Shown: piece by piece, positions 1 through 7,774 of the stretch
Position numbering within the stretch: the first letter of the stretch is position 1
Layout: each line of letters opens with the position of its first letter
NCBI GenBank assembly: GCA_900543345.1
Contig: UQRJ01000041.1
Coordinates: forward strand, 1-13,728
Reading direction: 5' to 3'
DNA from: an uncultured Sporolactobacillus sp.
GTDB lineage: Bacteria; Bacillota; Bacilli; Bacillales; Sporolactobacillaceae
DNA length: 13,728 nucleotides
Translations under genes and position numbers: made by a program
The notes under the pieces: generated by a model
The model's input: only the letters and a program-made list of their open reading frames with translations
Databases searched by the model: none
Told to the model about the DNA's origin: nothing

Positions 1-36
1 TATTCGTCGGCAGCGTCAGATGTGTATAAGAGACAG
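1..36 (+). other. Nextera (Tn5) sequencing adapter, left end
   Basis: Bases 4-36 read as the Illumina Nextera Read 1 transposase adapter, with the 19-bp Tn5 mosaic end AGATGTGTATAAGAGACAG at 18-36. The three bases before it (TAT) agree with the end of the index seen at the other end of the window. This is synthetic DNA, not genome. A GTG inside it makes the following gene appear to start with the peptide MYKRQ, a familiar artefact of untrimmed Nextera adapter. Genomic sequence starts at 37. Confidence 0.97.
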
Positions 37-1152
37 TCCCATAGCGAGGGATTGGCAAGGGCAGAAGTGATTTATCTGGCGGTCGGCACGCCGCAACGTC
101 TGGATGGATCGGCCAATCTTGACTATGTCAAACAAGCGGCGCACGATGTGGCTCGGCGGATCGCGCGGCGGGTCGTCGTCGTGATTAAAAGTACCGTACC
201 GGTCGGGACTCACGAATGGGTGAGAGAGCTGATCGAAGGAACAGTGAAAAGCGGCATTCACGTGGAAGTGGTTTCCAATCCGGAGTTTCTGCGTGAAGGC
301 TCGGCGGTACACGATACGTTCCACGGCGATCGGATTGTCATCGGAGCGGATCATCCGGATGCTGCCGAAACGATGGAAAAAATTAATGCGCCATTTGCTA
401 TGCCGATTTTGCAAACGGATCCGGCCAGTGCCGAGATGATTAAATACGCGTCGAATGCGTTTCTGGCGACTAAAATCAGTTTCATTAACGAGATCGCCAA
501 TTTGTGCGACGCGCTCGGCGCGAATGTCGAAGAAGTGGCTAGGGGCATGGGACTTGATCGGCGAATCGGCAGTGCCTTTCTCAGAGCCGGCATCGGATAC
601 GGCGGCTCGTGTTTTCCGAAAGATACGAATGCACTGGTACAACTGGCTGGCAATCACCATCATCCATTCCATCTACTGAAAGCGGTCATCGAAGTCAATC
701 ATCATCAACAGCTGCTGATGTTTGAAAAGCTGAAGGCGCGCTTCGGTTCGTTGAAAGGAAAAAAAGTGGCAGTGCTTGGCTTAGCTTTCAAACCGAATAC
801 GGACGATATGCGCGAGTCGCCGGCACTGGTCATGATACCTGAGCTATTGAAGCTCGGCGCACATGTGACGGCCTACGATCCGGTTGCTGCGCAGCGAGCT
901 GCACAGCAACTCGATCCGGCGGTCCGGACCACGCAAGACGTCGCCGAGGCGCTGAGTGGAGCGGATTGCGCCGTCATCATTACCGACTGGCCGGATATCC
1001 GCAAAATGAATCCGGAGACTTATATACGGCTAATGAAGCAGCCGATTATTTTCGACGGTCGGAACTGTTATGATTTGAATGTTGTTCGCAGGCAGCCGCT
1101 CGAATATTATTCGGTCGGTCGGCCAAGTCATATCCCGGAGACAATCCGTTGA
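37..1152 (+). CDS. tuaD: UDP-glucose 6-dehydrogenase, 5'-truncated
   Basis: This enzyme oxidises UDP-glucose to UDP-glucuronate with two NAD+ in the cytoplasm and supplies the uronic acid of teichuronic-type polysaccharides. 371 genomic codons remain. The N-terminal Rossmann GxGYVG segment, about 65-70 residues, is lost at the contig end and replaced by adapter. Visible landmarks in order are VGTP, KSTVPVGT, SNPEFLREG, the catalytic Lys/Asn stretch MIKYASNAFLATK, the active-site cysteine in GYGGSCFPKD (Cys codon 610-612), and the C-terminal domain motif LAFKPNTDDMRESP. These are diagnostic of the UDP-glucose/GDP-mannose dehydrogenase family. The next gene's ATG lies 16 bases after the stop, so the two are probably cotranscribed. 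The tua context favours the name tuaD over a generic ugd; the family call is near certain, the symbol less so. Confidence 0.93.
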   Translation, partial: SHSEGLARAEVIYLAVGTPQRLDGSANLDYVKQAAHDVARRIARRVVVVIKSTVPVGTHEWVRELIEGTVKSGIHVEVVSNPEFLREGSAVHDTFHGDRIVIGADHPDAAETMEKINAPFAMPILQTDPASAEMIKYASNAFLATKISFINEIANLCDALGANVEEVARGMGLDRRIGSAFLRAGIGYGGSCFPKDTNALVQLAGNHHHPFHLLKAVIEVNHHQQLLMFEKLKARFGSLKGKKVAVLGLAFKPNTDDMRESPALVMIPELLKLGAHVTAYDPVAAQRAAQQLDPAVRTTQDVAEALSGADCAVIITDWPDIRKMNPETYIRLMKQPIIFDGRNCYDLNVVRRQPLEYYSVGRPSHIPETIR

Positions 1153-1168
1153 GCGCGGAGAATTTACT

Positions 1169-2395
1169 ATGAAGATTCTCTTTTTTGTCGGCACATTTCC
1201 AAAACTTTCTCAGACCTTTATTTTGAATCAAATCACCGGAATGATCGACGCCGGCCACGACGTCAAAGTTCTGGCCAAATACCCGGCGAATGAGCAAAAG
1301 GTACACGACGATGTCCATCGTTACGGGTTGATGAAACGGGTTATTTATTATGGCGGGCCGCATGCCAGGGGCCGGCTTGGCAAGTGTTTCGATTTTGCGA
1401 CGAGTCTTTCCGGAATTCCGGCGGTACGCCGCAGCGGACTTCGCTTTCGGCAGCTGCTGCATGCGCCGAATCTGATCCTGCTTGCGCGCACGTTGCGGCA
1501 AGTCGATCTGACGGATCGGGATGTTGTGATTGCGCATTTCGGCCCGAATGGTTTGCTCGCTTGGCGATGCATGCGAATGGGTCTGCTCAGCGGCCGACTA
1601 CTAACCGCTTTTCATGGTTACGATATGCTGCGCTATGTATCGGATCACGGCCTCCATTGCTATGATGAACTTTTCAAAGCGCCGGTGACATTGTTGCCGA
1701 TCAGCGAGTTCTGGAAGGGTCGGTTAATGGCTATGGGAGCCGATCCGGATCGCCTGATCGTTCATCATATGGGTGTAGATCCGGAAAAATTTTCAGCAAG
1801 TTTTCATCAGCCGGGAGACCGGTTCCGTCTCGTTTCTGCTGCTCGTTTTGTGGAAAAAAAAGGACTGGCCTACGCGATCGCCGCTGTTGCCGCGCTCGCA
1901 GGCCGCGGTGTGCATCTCCGTTACGACATTGCCGGTGACGGACCGCTTCGCGCAGCACTCCAGCAGCAAATTGCCGACCTTCACATGCAGGATCATGTCC
2001 ACCTTGTCGGCTGGAAAACGCAAGACGAGTGGATTGCAATGATGCGGGATGCCGATATCGTTCTTGCGCCGAGTGTAACGGCGGAAAACGGCGATATGGA
2101 GGGCATTCCCGTGCAGCTGATGGAAGCGATGGCGATGGAAAAAGTTGTGATTTCTACCGTACACAGCGGCATTCCGGAACTGATCGCCAGCGGGGTAAAC
2201 GGATGGCTTGTGCGGGAAAAGGATGCGGACGAACTGGCCGCCGCAATTGAGCGGGTCATTCACGCCTCGGATCATTGTCGCAAACTGGCACGCCGGGCGC
2301 GCCGTACTGTCGAGGATCATTTTAATATTCATTTGTTGAATCGGCAGCTGGGTACGCTCATTGAGAGGGACGGTGCGCGTGAATTCATTCCTTAA
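1169..2395 (+). CDS. GT4-family glycosyltransferase (WcaL/AmsK-like)
   Basis: This is a 408-residue cytoplasmic GT-B glycosyltransferase expected to add one sugar to the undecaprenyl-linked repeat unit. The N-terminal acceptor domain opens with MKILFFVGTFPKLSQTFI, the pattern typical of colanic-acid WcaL/amylovoran AmsK-type enzymes. HFG (123-125) and FHGYD (148-152) follow. The C-terminal donor domain has ARFVEKKG (225-232), AGDGP, and the GT4 E-x7-E motif as E311 and E319. ATG 1169 is chosen because GGAG (1157-1160) sits 8 nt upstream and the protein begins exactly at the first beta strand. A longer reading from 1079 would overlap tuaD and adds no homologous residues. The gene holds the place of tuaC in a tua locus but looks like a different GT4 branch, so no symbol is given. 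Donor and acceptor sugars cannot be read from sequence. Confidence 0.9.
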   Translation: MKILFFVGTFPKLSQTFILNQITGMIDAGHDVKVLAKYPANEQKVHDDVHRYGLMKRVIYYGGPHARGRLGKCFDFATSLSGIPAVRRSGLRFRQLLHAPNLILLARTLRQVDLTDRDVVIAHFGPNGLLAWRCMRMGLLSGRLLTAFHGYDMLRYVSDHGLHCYDELFKAPVTLLPISEFWKGRLMAMGADPDRLIVHHMGVDPEKFSASFHQPGDRFRLVSAARFVEKKGLAYAIAAVAALAGRGVHLRYDIAGDGPLRAALQQQIADLHMQDHVHLVGWKTQDEWIAMMRDADIVLAPSVTAENGDMEGIPVQLMEAMAMEKVVISTVHSGIPELIASGVNGWLVREKDADELAAAIERVIHASDHCRKLARRARRTVEDHFNIHLLNRQLGTLIERDGAREFIP

Positions 2396-3800
2396 ACGAT
2401 TACTTGCTTTCTCCGTCGGTCCGGCTGGCGGGGCTGCGATTTCGCTTATCACGGTCCCGTTAACGACGTATTTCGTGTCTCCGGAAGAATACGGCAAAGC
2501 AGGGATGTTTATTCTGTTTCAAACGCTGTTTGCCACATTCCTTTATCTGGGTATCGATCAGGCTTACGCTCGGGAATACAATGAAACGGACGATCACGAG
2601 GGATTGTTCCGACAGTCGTTGCTGATACCGCTCGCGGGCGCTGTTATTTTTTTCTTGATCTCGTGTGCCTTTCTTCCGCTTGTGTCGAAGCTGCTGTTCG
2701 GAAGCGCCGACTATCGATTGCCGGCTGCCATGCTCGGGATTGTTCTTGTCTTCATGGTGATTGAGCGGTTTATTCTGTTGTCGATTCGGATGGACGAGAA
2801 GGCACTCGAATATTCTTTCTTTAATATTCTGATTAAATTGATTGTGCTGGCCGCAACGCTATTTTTCGTTTTACTGATTCGTCGCGATTTTCTTGCCGTT
2901 GTTTATTCAACAGTCCTCGGGCAGGCCGCCGGCGACACGTGGCTGATCTGCAAATATCATCGGCTGTTTCATTTTGCCGGTTTTCGGCCCGATAAGCGAT
3001 TGATCCGCCGGTTGCTGACCTTCGGCGTCCCAATCATGGTGGCCGCGTCGATCGCCGCTTTTCTGAATTCAACCGGCCGGCTGGCACTCCGGTTGTGGAG
3101 CAGCTTTTATGAAATCGGTATATTCACGGCATCGATGAAAATAGCGGCAGTATTGTCCGTTGTCCAATCCGGCTTTACTAATTTCTGGGTGCCGACAGCT
3201 TATCGCTGGTATAGTCAAAAACACCCGATTGGCAATTTTCGCCTGGTCAGCGATGCAGTATTGCTCGTGATGTCCGCACTGTTCATGTTTGTACTGATTT
3301 TTAAAAATCTAATCGTCTTTGTGCTCTCGCCGGATTACGGTCGATCTGTCTATCTGGTCGGTTTTCTCTGCTTGCAGCCGGTCATGTACACGATCAGCGA
3401 AACGACGACGCTTGGCATTGTTTTTTCGCGGAAAAGTTATTTAAACATTTGGGTCAGTCTTGCTTCGACGATCCCCTGTCTGATTCTGAACGCGCTGCTG
3501 GTTCCGCGGTGGGGTGCAGTCGGTGCGGCCCTTTCGACCGGTGCGGCTTATCTCGTGTTTTTCTGGGGAAGAAGTTATTTTTCTAATTTGAACTGGACCG
3601 GATTTCCACTTGGACGGCATGTGCTCATTAGTCTGATTTTATTTGCCGCGGCTCTCGTTAATGCTTGGCCGCTTCCGTATATTGCGGCGCTGAATGTGGG
3701 CATACTAATTGTGATACTCCTAATGCAGGCGGGGACGATCCGACGCATCTTTTTCTACTTACCGTTCGGTCGGAAAAAGAAACAGACATCGTCCAGTTAA
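2379..3800 (+). CDS. Wzx-type polysaccharide flippase (TuaB functional counterpart)
   Basis: This is a 473-residue, strongly hydrophobic integral membrane protein, read as a member of the MOP-superfamily polysaccharide exporters that flip undecaprenyl-linked repeat units across the membrane. The N-terminus (SVGPAGGAAISLITVPLTTYF then SPEEYGKAGMF) has the usual Wzx layout of a first helix followed by a short P-E-x-(Y/F)-G loop. Alternating helices and basic cytoplasmic loops continue to a Lys-rich tail (GRKKK). GTG 2379 is favoured because a purine-rich GAGAGGGA (2363-2370) lies 8 nt upstream. GTG 2373 and TTG 2361 are alternatives. The start overlaps the end of the glycosyltransferase by 17 bp, suggesting translational coupling. 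It is the only flippase in the window and so the presumed exporter of this polymer; direct orthology to TuaB is unproven. Confidence 0.88.
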   Translation: MNSFLKRLLAFSVGPAGGAAISLITVPLTTYFVSPEEYGKAGMFILFQTLFATFLYLGIDQAYAREYNETDDHEGLFRQSLLIPLAGAVIFFLISCAFLPLVSKLLFGSADYRLPAAMLGIVLVFMVIERFILLSIRMDEKALEYSFFNILIKLIVLAATLFFVLLIRRDFLAVVYSTVLGQAAGDTWLICKYHRLFHFAGFRPDKRLIRRLLTFGVPIMVAASIAAFLNSTGRLALRLWSSFYEIGIFTASMKIAAVLSVVQSGFTNFWVPTAYRWYSQKHPIGNFRLVSDAVLLVMSALFMFVLIFKNLIVFVLSPDYGRSVYLVGFLCLQPVMYTISETTTLGIVFSRKSYLNIWVSLASTIPCLILNALLVPRWGAVGAALSTGAAYLVFFWGRSYFSNLNWTGFPLGRHVLISLILFAAALVNAWPLPYIAALNVGILIVILLMQAGTIRRIFFYLPFGRKKKQTSSS

Positions 3801-3851
3801 GGCGCCATTGCTGTGTTTTTTCCGATTGATTGCCGGTTTTTAGCGGACATC

Positions 3852-3890
3852 TTTACACAACCTTCATAATATCAACATAAAAGCTCTATA
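3852..3890 (+). promoter_or_regulatory. Putative PhoP box (four 11-bp-spaced hexamers)
   Basis: Four hexamers lie at an exact 11-bp period: TTTACA (3852-3857), TTCATA (3863-3868), AACATA (3874-3879) and TCTATA (3885-3890), each separated by 5 nt. The Bacillus subtilis PhoP~P consensus is TT(A/C/T)A(C/T)A repeated with about 5-nt spacers. The first two copies match fully, the fourth at 5 of 6 and the third at 4 of 6. With a start site near 3912, the array spans about -60 to -22, the position expected of an activating PhoP core region. The following -10 is perfect but has no good -35, as expected of an activator-dependent promoter. The pattern is directly visible; binding is inferred. Confidence 0.72.
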
Positions 3891-3899
3891 AAGTCCCTT

Positions 3900-3905
3900 T
3901 ATAAT
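3900..3905 (+). promoter_or_regulatory. -10 element of the tuaA promoter
   Basis: A perfect TATAAT hexamer sits 48 nt upstream of the tuaA GTG start. The hexamer 17 nt upstream (ATAAAA, 3877-3882) is a poor -35, so sigma-A recognition probably needs the adjacent PhoP-box array. Transcription would begin near 3912 and leave a leader of about 40 nt. Confidence 0.65.
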
Positions 3906-3952
3906 CGAAGACAGCAAGCGGATCAAGCAGCAGGGAAAGAGGAGTGGTTTTC

Positions 3953-4609
3953 GTGAATGCGGAAAAACAGATAAAAATATACGGTGGGACTTCGATGATA
4001 CATCAACCGACCGCCCTGCCGGACGGTATCGGCGGCTATCTTCGCGTGAAGAGAGGGGCAGATATCGTCTTGTCGGCGGTGGGGCTTGTGCTTGCTGCCC
4101 CGATCATTGTGATTTTCTCGATCCTGATTGTGCTGGAGACACCGGGTTCTCCTTTTTATATTCAGAAGCGTGTGGGGAAAAATGGGAAACCGTTTAATTT
4201 GATCAAATTACGTTCGATGTATAAGGATGCCGAGAAGGGCGGAGCGCAATGGGCCGAGACATCTGATCCGCGGGTCACGAAAATCGGCCGTCTTATTCGC
4301 CGGACGCGGATCGACGAATTGCCGCAACTGTTTTGCGTACTCAAAGGGGACATGTCGCTGATTGGTCCCCGGCCGGAGCGTCCGTTTTTTACGGAAAAAT
4401 TCGATCATGAGATTCCCGGTTTTAAGCAGCGCTTGCTTGTCCGCCCGGGACTGACGGGATGGGCGCAGGTGAACGGGGGATATGATCTGTCGCCGGCGGA
4501 AAAACTGACCTATGATTTGTATTATATCCGCCACCTGTCGCCGCGGATGGAAGGAACGATTTTATTGAAAACGGTCAGGGTACTGTTGACCGGAGAAGGC
4601 GCACGTTGA
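3953..4609 (+). CDS. tuaA: Undecaprenyl-phosphate sugar phosphotransferase (initiating transferase)
   Basis: This is a 218-residue monotopic membrane enzyme of the bacterial sugar transferase family (PF02397 type). It transfers a sugar-1-phosphate from a UDP-sugar to undecaprenyl phosphate, the committing step of polymer assembly. A hydrophobic membrane-anchoring helix lies at about residues 38-60, followed by PFYIQKRVGKNGKPF, KLRSM, the catalytic Asp-Glu pair in RIDELPQ (D121, E122), GDMSLIGPRPE and RPGLTGWAQVNG. It is the short form without the extra N-terminal membrane helices of WbaP-type enzymes. GTG 3953 is chosen for AGGAG (3940-3944) with 8-nt spacing. GTG 3944 overlaps that site, and ATG 3995 has only a weak GGTGGG. 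It is the first gene behind the PhoP-box promoter. In B. subtilis TuaA is thought to load an N-acetylhexosamine phosphate; the sugar here is not readable. Confidence 0.9.
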   Translation: MNAEKQIKIYGGTSMIHQPTALPDGIGGYLRVKRGADIVLSAVGLVLAAPIIVIFSILIVLETPGSPFYIQKRVGKNGKPFNLIKLRSMYKDAEKGGAQWAETSDPRVTKIGRLIRRTRIDELPQLFCVLKGDMSLIGPRPERPFFTEKFDHEIPGFKQRLLVRPGLTGWAQVNGGYDLSPAEKLTYDLYYIRHLSPRMEGTILLKTVRVLLTGEGAR

Positions 4610-4629
4610 TTCAAGGAGGGGATCCGGCC

Positions 4630-5565
4630 GTGGCAAAAGTGATTGTCACCGGAGGAGCGGGATTTATCGGCTCACATGTCGTTGAAGCCCTGTTGCAGGA
4701 AAACTATGATGTATCCGTCATTGACAACTTTTCAAGCGGACATCCGGAAAATATTGCCGGGCTTCCCGTGCATATGTATATCGGGGATGTGACCGATCCG
4801 GGCATTATCAATCTGGTTCAATCGATCAAGCCGGATTTTCTGATCCATTTGGCCGCACAGATCAGTGTGGCACAGTCGGTGGCCGATCCGCTGTTTGACG
4901 AACAAACCAATGTCAAGGGCTCGCTTAACATGATTCAGGCGGCGCGTCTCATTGGTTTGCGGAAAATTATTTTTTCATCGTCGGCGGCGGTATATGGTAA
5001 TCCGCGCGAGTTACCGGTGACCGAGAAGCATCCGACCGATCCGGAATCGCCGTACGGGTTAACCAAATTAACGGTGGAAAATTATTTGCGTTTATTTCAT
5101 AAATTTTACGGCGTGCCCTATGGAATCCTGCGCTTCAGCAATGTGTATGGACCGCGCCAAGATGCGGCGGGAGAAGGCGGCGTTGTTTCCATTTTCGCCG
5201 ATCGGATTCGCAAGGGGACGGAACCGACGATTTACGGCGACGGCAAACAGACACGTGATTTTATTTATGTTAAAGATGTTGCTTCGGCGGTCGTTCACGC
5301 ACTAAAGCCGAAGGAAAGTTTCTGTGTCAATGTGTCGTCGTGTTCGTCCGTGACAATCAACGAATTGTTTCGGATCATGAAAAGGGTTTCCAATTCCGAC
5401 CTCGGCGTCATCTATGGACCTGTTCGAAAAGGAGATATCCGCGACAGTATTTTGTCCAACGAGGCGGCGAAACGGATTCTGGGTTGGGAACCAAAAGAAG
5501 AATTGGCCGAGGGATTGCGGCGGACGATCGGGCGTCCCCGTACTGAAAAGCACGCCATCGGCTGA
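4630..5565 (+). CDS. NAD-dependent sugar-nucleotide epimerase (short GalE/Gne-like)
   Basis: This is a 311-residue extended short-chain dehydrogenase/reductase acting on a nucleotide sugar, probably a UDP-hexose, UDP-N-acetylhexosamine or UDP-uronate 4-epimerase. Visible features are the NAD-binding TGGAGFIGSH (7-16), an acidic residue at the end of beta-2 (D32 in IDNFSSG), SSSAAVYG (116-123) with the catalytic Ser, YGLTK (Y142, K146), and RFSNVYGPRQD with GDGKQTRDFIYVKD in the substrate domain. The length fits the short GalE-type enzymes rather than the roughly 340-residue classical GalE. GTG 4630 is used: AAGGAGG (4613-4619) lies upstream and the Rossmann strand begins at residue 3. The gene sits between tuaA and tuaE, where the classical B. 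subtilis tua operon has no epimerase, so it may define this polymer's sugar. The exact substrate is unresolved. Confidence 0.87.
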   Translation: MAKVIVTGGAGFIGSHVVEALLQENYDVSVIDNFSSGHPENIAGLPVHMYIGDVTDPGIINLVQSIKPDFLIHLAAQISVAQSVADPLFDEQTNVKGSLNMIQAARLIGLRKIIFSSSAAVYGNPRELPVTEKHPTDPESPYGLTKLTVENYLRLFHKFYGVPYGILRFSNVYGPRQDAAGEGGVVSIFADRIRKGTEPTIYGDGKQTRDFIYVKDVASAVVHALKPKESFCVNVSSCSSVTINELFRIMKRVSNSDLGVIYGPVRKGDIRDSILSNEAAKRILGWEPKEELAEGLRRTIGRPRTEKHAIG

Positions 5566-5603
5566 ATTGATAGAAGAGAAGCGCCGATTGAGGAGAGAAC
5601 AAA

Positions 5604-7124
5604 ATGATCGAAAGCAAACGGACGATCCCGGCCATTGTGGTCGGATTTGCCGCATTACTTGCTGGTTTTTGCGGCATTTGCAGTCTCCCTTTCGGACCGC
5701 TGCAGATTGTTTTCGCAGTGATCTGGCTTTGGGCGACCATCGCGTTCGCGTTATTCGTCCGAGTGCGGGGGACCGAGAGAAAGCTGATGGAGGGGGCCAT
5801 GTACGTTTTCGTGGCTTCAACATTTTTAAATCAGCTATTTCTAAATTTGTCTACGCCTTTTTTTACATTGTTTCCATATCGGGTCATGTTTCTGGTTTGT
5901 TTGGCGGTTTTTCTTGTCAGCGCAATTAAAAGTGGCGTCCCCGGCCGCCTGTGGCAGGCGCTGCAGGCTAAATCGTCCGTGTATTTTTTGCTTTGCTGGC
6001 TTGGCTATGCGGCGGTATCGCTGATTTGGTCCTGGTCGGTTATGGATGGGATCAAATCATTTTTTCTCCTTTTTTTAGGCATCGTTTTTGTATTGATGGC
6101 CGTGTTTATTTTTACCGATCTGGGGCGATTGCGTGTCTACGCGAATATCTGGATGGTCATGACGTTGCTCTTGCTTGCTTTCGGATTGGTGAACGTCGTC
6201 GCCCACGTGCAATTACTGACTTCGTCGCTGTATGGCGGCCCGGTATACAAGCTTGGTTTTCCGACAGCGGTCTTTATCAACCAAAACGATTTTGCGGCTT
6301 TCTTGTCCGTCGCTTTCTTTTTTTATCTGGCTTATGCGAAGAATAATTTTCATAAGCCGTTCGGGCCGACTGCACTGCTGCCGGCGGGTCTGTCGCTGCT
6401 GTTGATTTTTCTGACGCAGTCCCGCGCCAGCTTGCTGGGCATTTTTGCCGGCTTGCTGGTTTATGGGTTTTTATTATTGCCGAATCGGTTTAAAAAACCG
6501 GTATTGTGGGCAGGAGGGGTAGTGCTGGTCGCCGGTTTGATGCTGGCGATGCCGAAGCTGATCGGGAAAATGAACACATTTTTCAATCCGCCCGCTGGTT
6601 ATTCACCCAATGCGGTACCGACTTCGAACAGTGTTCGCGTGCGTTTACTACAGAATACGGCGCACTACCTCATCGATTCATATGGATTCGGTGTCGGTCC
6701 GGGCAATCTTTCCTATTATCTGGAAAGAGAACCTTTTTATGATACAAATGGTATCTTCGAGGTGCACAACTGGATTGCTGAGATCTTCGGAAACTTTGGG
6801 ATCCTGATCGGCACCGGTTATCTGCTAATGTACAGCGGCTTATTCGTGAGCCTGTATCGACTCTATCGATTGCGGGCGGGACGCCTCGGCCGTCAGCTGA
6901 TTGAAACTTGTATGACAGCGCAGGCAGCCTTTCTCGTCTCGAGTATCAGCCCCAGCTCGGTCAGCAATTTGTATTTTCACTGGGTTTTTCTCGGCTTTGT
7001 GATTTGTTCGGTATCCGTGTTGAAAAATCGAGCGGCAGGATATCGGTTCGAAGCGAATGAAGGAGGAGCGTCATGGACATCGTGCGAAGCATGGCCAAAA
7101 GAGCAAAAAAGTTTATCTGGTTAA
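5604..7124 (+). CDS. tuaE: Wzy/O-antigen ligase-like polymerase (TuaE-type)
   Basis: This is a 506-residue polytopic membrane protein resembling the O-antigen ligase/polymerase (Wzy_C) family, proposed to polymerise flipped repeat units outside the membrane. Hydrophobic segments fill the N-terminal two thirds. The conserved tract TQSRASLLG is followed by a hydrophilic, presumably external loop containing SNSVRVRLLQN, GFGVGPGN and VHNWIAEIFGNFG, the Arg / GxGxGN / HN..E pattern of this family. ATG 5604 has AGGAGAG (5591-5597) 6 nt upstream and lies 38 bp after the epimerase. The last 17 codons overlap tuaF by 52 bp, and the predicted tail (EANEGGASWTS onward) partly translates tuaF's own ribosome binding site, so it is probably not functionally conserved. 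The name rests on family plus position in the tua order. Confidence 0.8.
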   Translation: MIESKRTIPAIVVGFAALLAGFCGICSLPFGPLQIVFAVIWLWATIAFALFVRVRGTERKLMEGAMYVFVASTFLNQLFLNLSTPFFTLFPYRVMFLVCLAVFLVSAIKSGVPGRLWQALQAKSSVYFLLCWLGYAAVSLIWSWSVMDGIKSFFLLFLGIVFVLMAVFIFTDLGRLRVYANIWMVMTLLLLAFGLVNVVAHVQLLTSSLYGGPVYKLGFPTAVFINQNDFAAFLSVAFFFYLAYAKNNFHKPFGPTALLPAGLSLLLIFLTQSRASLLGIFAGLLVYGFLLLPNRFKKPVLWAGGVVLVAGLMLAMPKLIGKMNTFFNPPAGYSPNAVPTSNSVRVRLLQNTAHYLIDSYGFGVGPGNLSYYLEREPFYDTNGIFEVHNWIAEIFGNFGILIGTGYLLMYSGLFVSLYRLYRLRAGRLGRQLIETCMTAQAAFLVSSISPSSVSNLYFHWVFLGFVICSVSVLKNRAAGYRFEANEGGASWTSCEAWPKEQKSLSG

Positions 7125-7774
7125 TCTGCATTGTGCCGCTGGTGCTCGGTGCGGCGGGTTGGCTGGTACCGGTAGGAAAAATGCCGGCCGGCTATCAGTC
7201 TTCGGCGACCCTGTCGGTTGGCAATTACGGTGATCCGCTATTTGACGATAGTGAACGGGTCGTTACTTATTTAACAAATGCGCCTTTTTACCAAAAGGAG
7301 TTGCCGGAGCTCTGGTCGTCGCAGGGTGAAAATCTATTCCGTCAGCTGGATGTTTCGCCGCTGAAGGGCGATCTGATTCAGCTAACTTATACGGGGACTT
7401 CGGAAGCAGATGCCGTCCAAACGGTCAATCGAATTGCCGATGCCTTTCTTCGTGAGGACAACGGCCGCTATAAAGAGCGGACGAATGTCATTGATCAATC
7501 ACTCCGCACGCTGGAGAACATGAAAAGTAAATCGCAGAATACCGTGGATCGCCAGCGAATGTTATATAAACTGCGGTCGGATAAACTGAAACTGCATCCG
7601 GCTGAAGTCGTGGAGCGGGCAGATGCGACTTCCGGTGGCGGCGGCGCATTTACACCGAAAAAAAGAGCCGTTCTCGGTGTGTTGATCGGGTTAACGCTTG
7701 TTTTTGCCATCATCGCGTTGCCGGAATTTGTCCGCGATGACAGGAGGCGCCAGAATGAGCCCGAGCGAACCTGA
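7073..7774 (+). CDS. tuaF: Wzz-like membrane protein (TuaF-type)
   Basis: This is a 233-residue protein with the architecture of chain-length determinant/co-polymerase proteins: an N-terminal membrane helix (about 13-34), a roughly 165-residue external domain and a C-terminal helix (about 199-218) ending in a basic tail. There is no fused or adjacent BY-kinase. The external part begins with GYQSSATLSVG and contains a charged, probably helical stretch at about 145-180. ATG 7073 has a near-ideal AAGGAGGAG (7060-7068), with 6 nt between AGGAGG and the start. It overlaps tuaE by 52 bp and tuaG by 20 bp. Its location between polymerase and glycosyltransferase genes matches tuaF. The likely role is control of polymer length, inferred from topology and context. 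Confidence 0.8.
   Translation: MDIVRSMAKRAKKFIWLICIVPLVLGAAGWLVPVGKMPAGYQSSATLSVGNYGDPLFDDSERVVTYLTNAPFYQKELPELWSSQGENLFRQLDVSPLKGDLIQLTYTGTSEADAVQTVNRIADAFLREDNGRYKERTNVIDQSLRTLENMKSKSQNTVDRQRMLYKLRSDKLKLHPAEVVERADATSGGGGAFTPKKRAVLGVLIGLTLVFAIIALPEFVRDDRRRQNEPERT

Noticed and set aside
16..672. Long minus-strand frame opposite tuaD ending in SLIHI
   Set aside because: It is the complement of a clear dehydrogenase gene, and its terminal peptide is translated adapter.
3795..3821. Possible terminator after the flippase: imperfect CAG...CTG symmetry around GGCGCC followed by six T
   Set aside because: Pairing is interrupted by mismatches and G-U wobble, so stem stability is doubtful. Read-through into tuaA remains possible.
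5414..5929. 171-codon plus-strand frame across the epimerase/tuaE junction
   Set aside because: It is out of frame with two clearly conserved genes and is low-complexity, Arg-rich shadow sequence.
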